From: JAPLKX01 sp035530195
GTDB taxonomy: Bacteria > Hydrogenedentota > Hydrogenedentia > Hydrogenedentales > SLHB01
DNA length: 15,961 nt
Direction: 5' to 3'
Assembly: GCA_035530195.1 (NCBI GenBank)
Contig: DATKVG010000163.1
Location: 1-15,961 of the forward strand
Part shown: piece after piece, positions 12,571-15,961 of the stretch
Numbering within the stretch: the stretch's first letter is position 1
Layout of the letters: every line of letters begins with the position of its first letter
Notes under the pieces: generated by a model
Databases searched by the model: none
The model's input: the letters and a program-made list of their open reading frames with translations, nothing else
Told to the model about the DNA's origin: nothing
Translations under genes and position numbers: made by a program

Positions 12571-15500
12571 TTATTTCCGCTGCAGCGCCAGATCGGCGGT
12601 GCGGGCCTGCAAAGTCTGGCCATTTCTGGCGTAGACCAGCGCGTGTTTGATGCGGATGGCCGGCAACTTGTCCGCGACGTTCTCCGCTCGCCAGGGTATG
12701 GTTGCGAGTTGGGCGGCGCCGGCGAGAGATTCGGCGTTCAGCACGGCCATGAGCAGTTCGCCCGATTGCAGCAGCCGGATGACCGGCCGGCCGCGTTGTG
12801 GTCCCGCCGCCAACTCGCTTGGCCATTGCACACTGTTGGGCGGATCCGGCGCCAACACCAGCGTCACGTTTTCCAAGACCGCCTCCGCCGGTTTTTCCAG
12901 CCGCACAACAAATCTCCCCTCATAGGTCGAGTCCTCAACGTGCGTCTGGTCGACCGATTCGAGCGCAAGCCGGACCGTGCTGCGCGGCGTGTACAAGAAA
13001 CCGCGGGGAAGCGCACCCTGCAGGTCCCCCGATCGGGTTTGGATTCGCACCGGCGCCTGGCCGCCGCGCGGATCGCTGAACGCCGGCGTCTCCGCGATCA
13101 GTTCCGTGGTGTCGACCACTCGGACGCTCGGCGACGACCGATCGGCAAACCATACCGCGGTGTCGGCGGGCAGATTCCGGCCCGAGATGATGACGGTTGT
13201 GCCGCCTTCGGCGGGGCCTTGCGCTGGATTGACGGCATGCAACGCCGGGGCGCCGGCAGGCGGGGCGGGGGATTCGTCCGCGCCGTCCTGGACGCCATCG
13301 CCGTCCGAATCGGAATTGAGCGGATCGGTTTCTCCATCGTCCAGCAGGCCGTTGAGGTTGGTGTCCTCAACACCGTCAGGAAGGCCGTCCCAGTCGGAGT
13401 CCCTTTCGAGGAAATTGGTTTCATTGGCCTCGGTGATACCGTTTCCGTTGGCGTCCTCGAGGTCGTCTGGCAACCCGTCGCTGTCCATGTCCTGGTTTTC
13501 GAGGTATTTGTCGGCGCCGGCCAGCCAGCGGAACAGGTCGCTGGCAAACAGGCGTCCTTCCCGGGTGGCAATCACCGCCGTCTCGAGGACCGATTGGGAA
13601 GCGAGCGCGGCGACCCGGCCTCTGCCGTAGGTGCGCGTCATGAACACGCACGAGTTGCCGGGATCAGATTGGTTTCCGGGCACTCGGACCGCACCGGGGT
13701 CGTCGGTGTAGATGCCGCAGCCGTTGGCGATCTTGACTTGCGGCCAGTGGCGCGTCAGCCAATGGCCTCCGGCGACGAGGAACGTGCCTTCCACAAGGAC
13801 TTCCGCATTGATTTGGATACCGGCCGGCGCCAGCCACTGCGACAACTCCCGTTCGGCCCCATCCGCCAGATGTCCGCCCAGAAACAGGACCGCACCGCCG
13901 CTCTGGATATAGTCGAGAACGGCGCGGCGCGCAATCAGACCCCGCGCCGCCGCTTCCGCGCTCAACACGACCACCGCGTACGCGTCCAGCGGTTCCTGCA
14001 CGTTTCCGGCGATTTCCTTGTGGGAGACGTAATGCGGAGGCCCCGCCAAGATCTCGGCCAGCGCGCGCAACCCCCTCGGGTCGCTCTCGTCGCGAAACGA
14101 CCCCGCGTCGCCGTCACCCCAGACCCACAAGACCCGCTGGACCTCCATCGACTCTTCCGGCAGCAGGCGCACTTCCACTGTGATCTCGGTTCCTTCCTCC
14201 GGCAGGTCCCGCGGTGACGGGGCCAATTGCACATGCAGCAGGCCCTGCTCGATCGCCCCAGGCCTGTACCACACGGGGTCTACGCCCATATACACGACGC
14301 CCGGCCCCATTCCGCTGGTCGGATGTATAACCAGCCAAGGCGCCAAGTTCCGGTCGTACTCGATCAACCACCTGCCGGCGGTCGGTGGCGGCTGAATCGG
14401 CAGCGCTTTCACCTCCTGCCCCACGGCCTCGCCCCGGAATGCAACCGATTGCGGCAATACGAGCCGGCCCGTCTTCGCGGCGGCTGAATTCGCCCACGCC
14501 CCATCCGGCACGAACGCCGCGTCCATGACGTGGCCCGTCTGGAACTGGATCGTCGTCACGGCATCGGGCGCAGAAGTGTGCAACAAATGAATCCGCCCCG
14601 CCTCGCCCGCCAGCAGCCCCTCGCCCGTCCAACGCAGCAGCCGCACCGGGCTCTTGAACGACCAGTCCGCCACCACCGCCCCGCGCTCGTCCCGTATCTG
14701 CACGCAATCATCGAGCGCAATCGCCGCGCCCGCGCCGTCCGGTTGCACCGCCGTCAAGAACGACTCCGAAACCCCGCTGAAAGGTAGTTGGACCTCCGCC
14801 GCCAACCCTGTTTCCGTCAACCGCACCAGCGTAGCGTAGGCAAAATCGCTCCCCCGCGGCCGCGTGCCAACCCAGCACGCATCGGCGCCGGCCGCCTTGA
14901 TTGGCTGCTCTCCGGGTTCAGCGACGCCCGGCAACTCGAGGGGCTTGCCCCTGCGCGCCAGCGTGTCCGCGTCGAGTGCGTACAGCCATGACATCGCCTC
15001 GCCCGACCGCTGGCCGATGGCATACCCCGTGACCAGCACAAACAGCGTCCGGCTGTCTCTGCTAATCGCCAGCCCCCCTGGCGCCGTGCTCATCTGCTGC
15101 GCCTCGTCGGCAAGATTATCTAGTTGAGTCACCGTCTCCGCCCGCGGCACATCCACCACAACGATGCCCACCGCGCAATTGTCCTGCCCGAGGTACAGCA
15201 CGGCGATCCGGTCGCCCGGCGGCACGGCGATCATCCCTGCCGGTTTACCCGGCACCGTCATTTGCACCCGCGCCGCGTCCGCCGCCACGGCATAGGGGGC
15301 GGCCTGCTCCTCGACCGGAATCGCAAATGAATACAGCGCGCCTCGATACGGCCCCTTCTCCCCCGGCAAGTACCCGGCAACGGCCAGCACCTCGCCCGGT
15401 TTTCCGGTAGCCATGCAGGCGCCGACCGGCTGCCAGCCGCCGGCAAACGCCAGCGTCGACATGCCGGAAAACGCGCCCGCGCAAAAAGACGCATAGTAGC

Positions 15501-15780
15501 CGCCTTCGGGGCCGTTGAAACCCGTGCAGAGTGACGCTACACGCCCATCCTGAGTAAGCAACAGCAGGCTCGTGGCCGCCGGGCCGGGCATGATGTCGAT
15601 GCCCGGCATGGCCGTGCCGGTGGCGAAATCAACCGCCTGCAGGAAAACACCGGCCGGCTGCCGCGCCACCGACTCGGCCGTTGTCGCAACGAGCGCCTGC
15701 TGCGACCACGCGCTCCAGCACACGGTCAGCGCGGCCGGCAAAGCCCAAAGCAGGGTTGTCTTTTGCGGCAAATGGCTCAT
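12571..15780 (-). CDS. Large secreted multidomain protein: beta-propeller-like region, thrombospondin type 3, IPT and cohesin-like modules
   Basis: A 1069-residue exported protein. Residues 1-27 are a signal peptide (hydrophobic WALPAALTVCWSAWS, then QQ). About 30-430 is beta-rich text like a WD40/propeller region. About 555-745 contains YAVVVLSAEAAARGL and GGAVLFLGGHLADG, resembling a class I amidotransferase-like (DUF4350-type) fold. About 760-836 has acidic calcium repeats of the thrombospondin type 3 / EF-hand kind (DMDSDGLPDD, DSDWDGLPDG, DSDGDGVQDG). About 840-930 is an IPT/TIG domain (VNPAQGPAEGGTTVIISG). About 930-1069 looks cohesin-like (LLMAVLNAESLAGAAQLATI). There is no C-terminal anchor. 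The calcium repeats suggest a rigid spacer. TATAAT stands only 8 nt before the ATG at 15780 and no SD is seen, which hints at a leaderless mRNA. The overall function is unknown; the domain calls are by eye. Confidence 0.82.
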   Translation of the reverse strand: MSHLPQKTTLLWALPAALTVCWSAWSQQALVATTAESVARQPAGVFLQAVDFATGTAMPGIDIMPGPAATSLLLLTQDGRVASLCTGFNGPEGGYYASFCAGAFSGMSTLAFAGGWQPVGACMATGKPGEVLAVAGYLPGEKGPYRGALYSFAIPVEEQAAPYAVAADAARVQMTVPGKPAGMIAVPPGDRIAVLYLGQDNCAVGIVVVDVPRAETVTQLDNLADEAQQMSTAPGGLAISRDSRTLFVLVTGYAIGQRSGEAMSWLYALDADTLARRGKPLELPGVAEPGEQPIKAAGADACWVGTRPRGSDFAYATLVRLTETGLAAEVQLPFSGVSESFLTAVQPDGAGAAIALDDCVQIRDERGAVVADWSFKSPVRLLRWTGEGLLAGEAGRIHLLHTSAPDAVTTIQFQTGHVMDAAFVPDGAWANSAAAKTGRLVLPQSVAFRGEAVGQEVKALPIQPPPTAGRWLIEYDRNLAPWLVIHPTSGMGPGVVYMGVDPVWYRPGAIEQGLLHVQLAPSPRDLPEEGTEITVEVRLLPEESMEVQRVLWVWGDGDAGSFRDESDPRGLRALAEILAGPPHYVSHKEIAGNVQEPLDAYAVVVLSAEAAARGLIARRAVLDYIQSGGAVLFLGGHLADGAERELSQWLAPAGIQINAEVLVEGTFLVAGGHWLTRHWPQVKIANGCGIYTDDPGAVRVPGNQSDPGNSCVFMTRTYGRGRVAALASQSVLETAVIATREGRLFASDLFRWLAGADKYLENQDMDSDGLPDDLEDANGNGITEANETNFLERDSDWDGLPDGVEDTNLNGLLDDGETDPLNSDSDGDGVQDGADESPAPPAGAPALHAVNPAQGPAEGGTTVIISGRNLPADTAVWFADRSSPSVRVVDTTELIAETPAFSDPRGGQAPVRIQTRSGDLQGALPRGFLYTPRSTVRLALESVDQTHVEDSTYEGRFVVRLEKPAEAVLENVTLVLAPDPPNSVQWPSELAAGPQRGRPVIRLLQSGELLMAVLNAESLAGAAQLATIPWRAENVADKLPAIRIKHALVYARNGQTLQARTADLALQRK

Positions 15781-15788
15781 CGCTAGCC

Positions 15789-15794
15789 ATTATA
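15789..15794 (-). promoter_or_regulatory. -10 box close to the start of the giant gene
   Basis: A perfect TATAAT on the minus strand ends 8 nt before the ATG at 15780. No convincing -35 lies at 16-18 nt and no SD is visible. A normal start 6-8 nt downstream would fall at or next to the A of the ATG. Confidence 0.5.
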
Positions 15795-15832
15795 GTCCAT
15801 CCCAACACAAACACCCATCTGTAACCAGCGGC

Positions 15833-15899
15833 AGATCCCAAAGCCTGTCATCCTAAGCGACCAAGCCCTGGCGCCAGGGCTTTTTTGTGGCAGAAAACC
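15833..15899 (+). repeat. Repeat copy 1 with TGTCATCCTAAGCGA core and hairpin
   Basis: It shares AGATC, AAAGCCTGTCATCCT, AGCGA, a CCCTG/CAGGG hairpin and a T-run with the next copy at 15900-15961; differences are small substitutions and a 2-nt indel near the start. TGTCATCCTGAGCGA-like strings are dispersed in many bacterial genomes, so this may be an interspersed repeat family. Confidence 0.8.
15863..15886 (+). terminator. Intrinsic terminator hairpin 1
   Basis: AAGCCCTGG and CCAGGGCTT pair around CG as a perfect 20-bp palindrome, followed by TTTTTT. It would act on plus-strand transcription; no plus-strand gene ends nearby. Confidence 0.75.
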
Positions 15900-15961
15900 A
15901 AGATCAAAGCCTGTCATCCTGAGCGAGGAAGCCCTGCGGCAGGGCTTTTTTGTGAAAGAAA
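15900..15961 (+). repeat. Repeat copy 2 with TGTCATCCTGAGCGA core and hairpin, at window edge
   Basis: The second copy of the unit, about 67 bp after the first. The array may continue beyond the right edge. Confidence 0.8.
15929..15951 (+). terminator. Intrinsic terminator hairpin 2
   Basis: AAGCCCTG (15929-15936) and CAGGGCTT (15940-15947) form an 8-bp stem with a 3-nt loop and a six-T run. Same orientation as the first copy. Confidence 0.75.

Noticed and set aside
12517..14217. Plus-strand open frame opposite the giant gene
   Set aside because: Arg-rich shadow with no motif; the minus strand has signal peptide, calcium repeats and IPT text.

Overview
The window looks like chromosomal DNA from an uncultured, mostly G+C-rich bacterium. 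The likely lineage is PVC-like or Hydrogenedentota-like (Planctomycetota, Lentisphaerota or Hydrogenedentota). The reasons are a monomeric B12-dependent ribonucleotide reductase, a divergent ThyX, a secreted metallophosphatase with a D-x-T first motif and a C-terminal beta-sandwich, and a secreted giant with thrombospondin type 3, IPT and cohesin-like modules. The lineage is inference from gene content. Rubredoxin and the oxygen-independent reductase fit an anaerobic or microaerobic life. Good sigma70-type promoters and Shine-Dalgarno (SD) sites are visible and were used to fix several starts.

Layout, left to right. 1-443 (-): the start of a membrane protein that runs off the left edge. 513-3440 (-): thyX then nrdJ, a deoxynucleotide supply unit behind a near-consensus promoter (TTTACA-17-TATAAT), with a 9-bp tandem repeat between the genes. 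3441-3986: an intergenic stretch with a candidate 45-residue hydrophobic protein (+) and a small terminator-like hairpin. 3987-4547 (-): a thioredoxin-fold protein that keeps only one cysteine of the active-site pair. 4632-6617 (-): a visibly lower-G+C two-gene cassette, a 71-residue basic protein followed by a 579-residue papain-like cysteine peptidase of no family I recognise. It has its own TTGACA promoter and is the most interesting part of the window. 6831-8048 (-): cystathionine gamma-synthase of the plant-like type. 8201-9961 (-): secreted metallophosphatase. 10109-10273 (+): rubredoxin, divergent from the metallophosphatase. 10432-12539 (+): zwf and pgl, overlapping by 4 bp. 12571-15780 (-): a 1069-residue secreted multidomain protein that may be translated from a leaderless mRNA. 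15833-15961: two copies of a repeat, each carrying an intrinsic-terminator hairpin.

How the genes work together: NrdJ makes dNTPs and ThyX makes dTMP. Zwf and Pgl make NADPH and 6-phosphogluconate, which supports ThyX, thioredoxin-type and biosynthetic reductions. MetB feeds methionine synthesis. The two secreted proteins act outside the cytoplasm. The peptidase cassette is unrelated to its housekeeping neighbours and looks like an insertion. No tRNA, rRNA, CRISPR array or transposase gene was seen.
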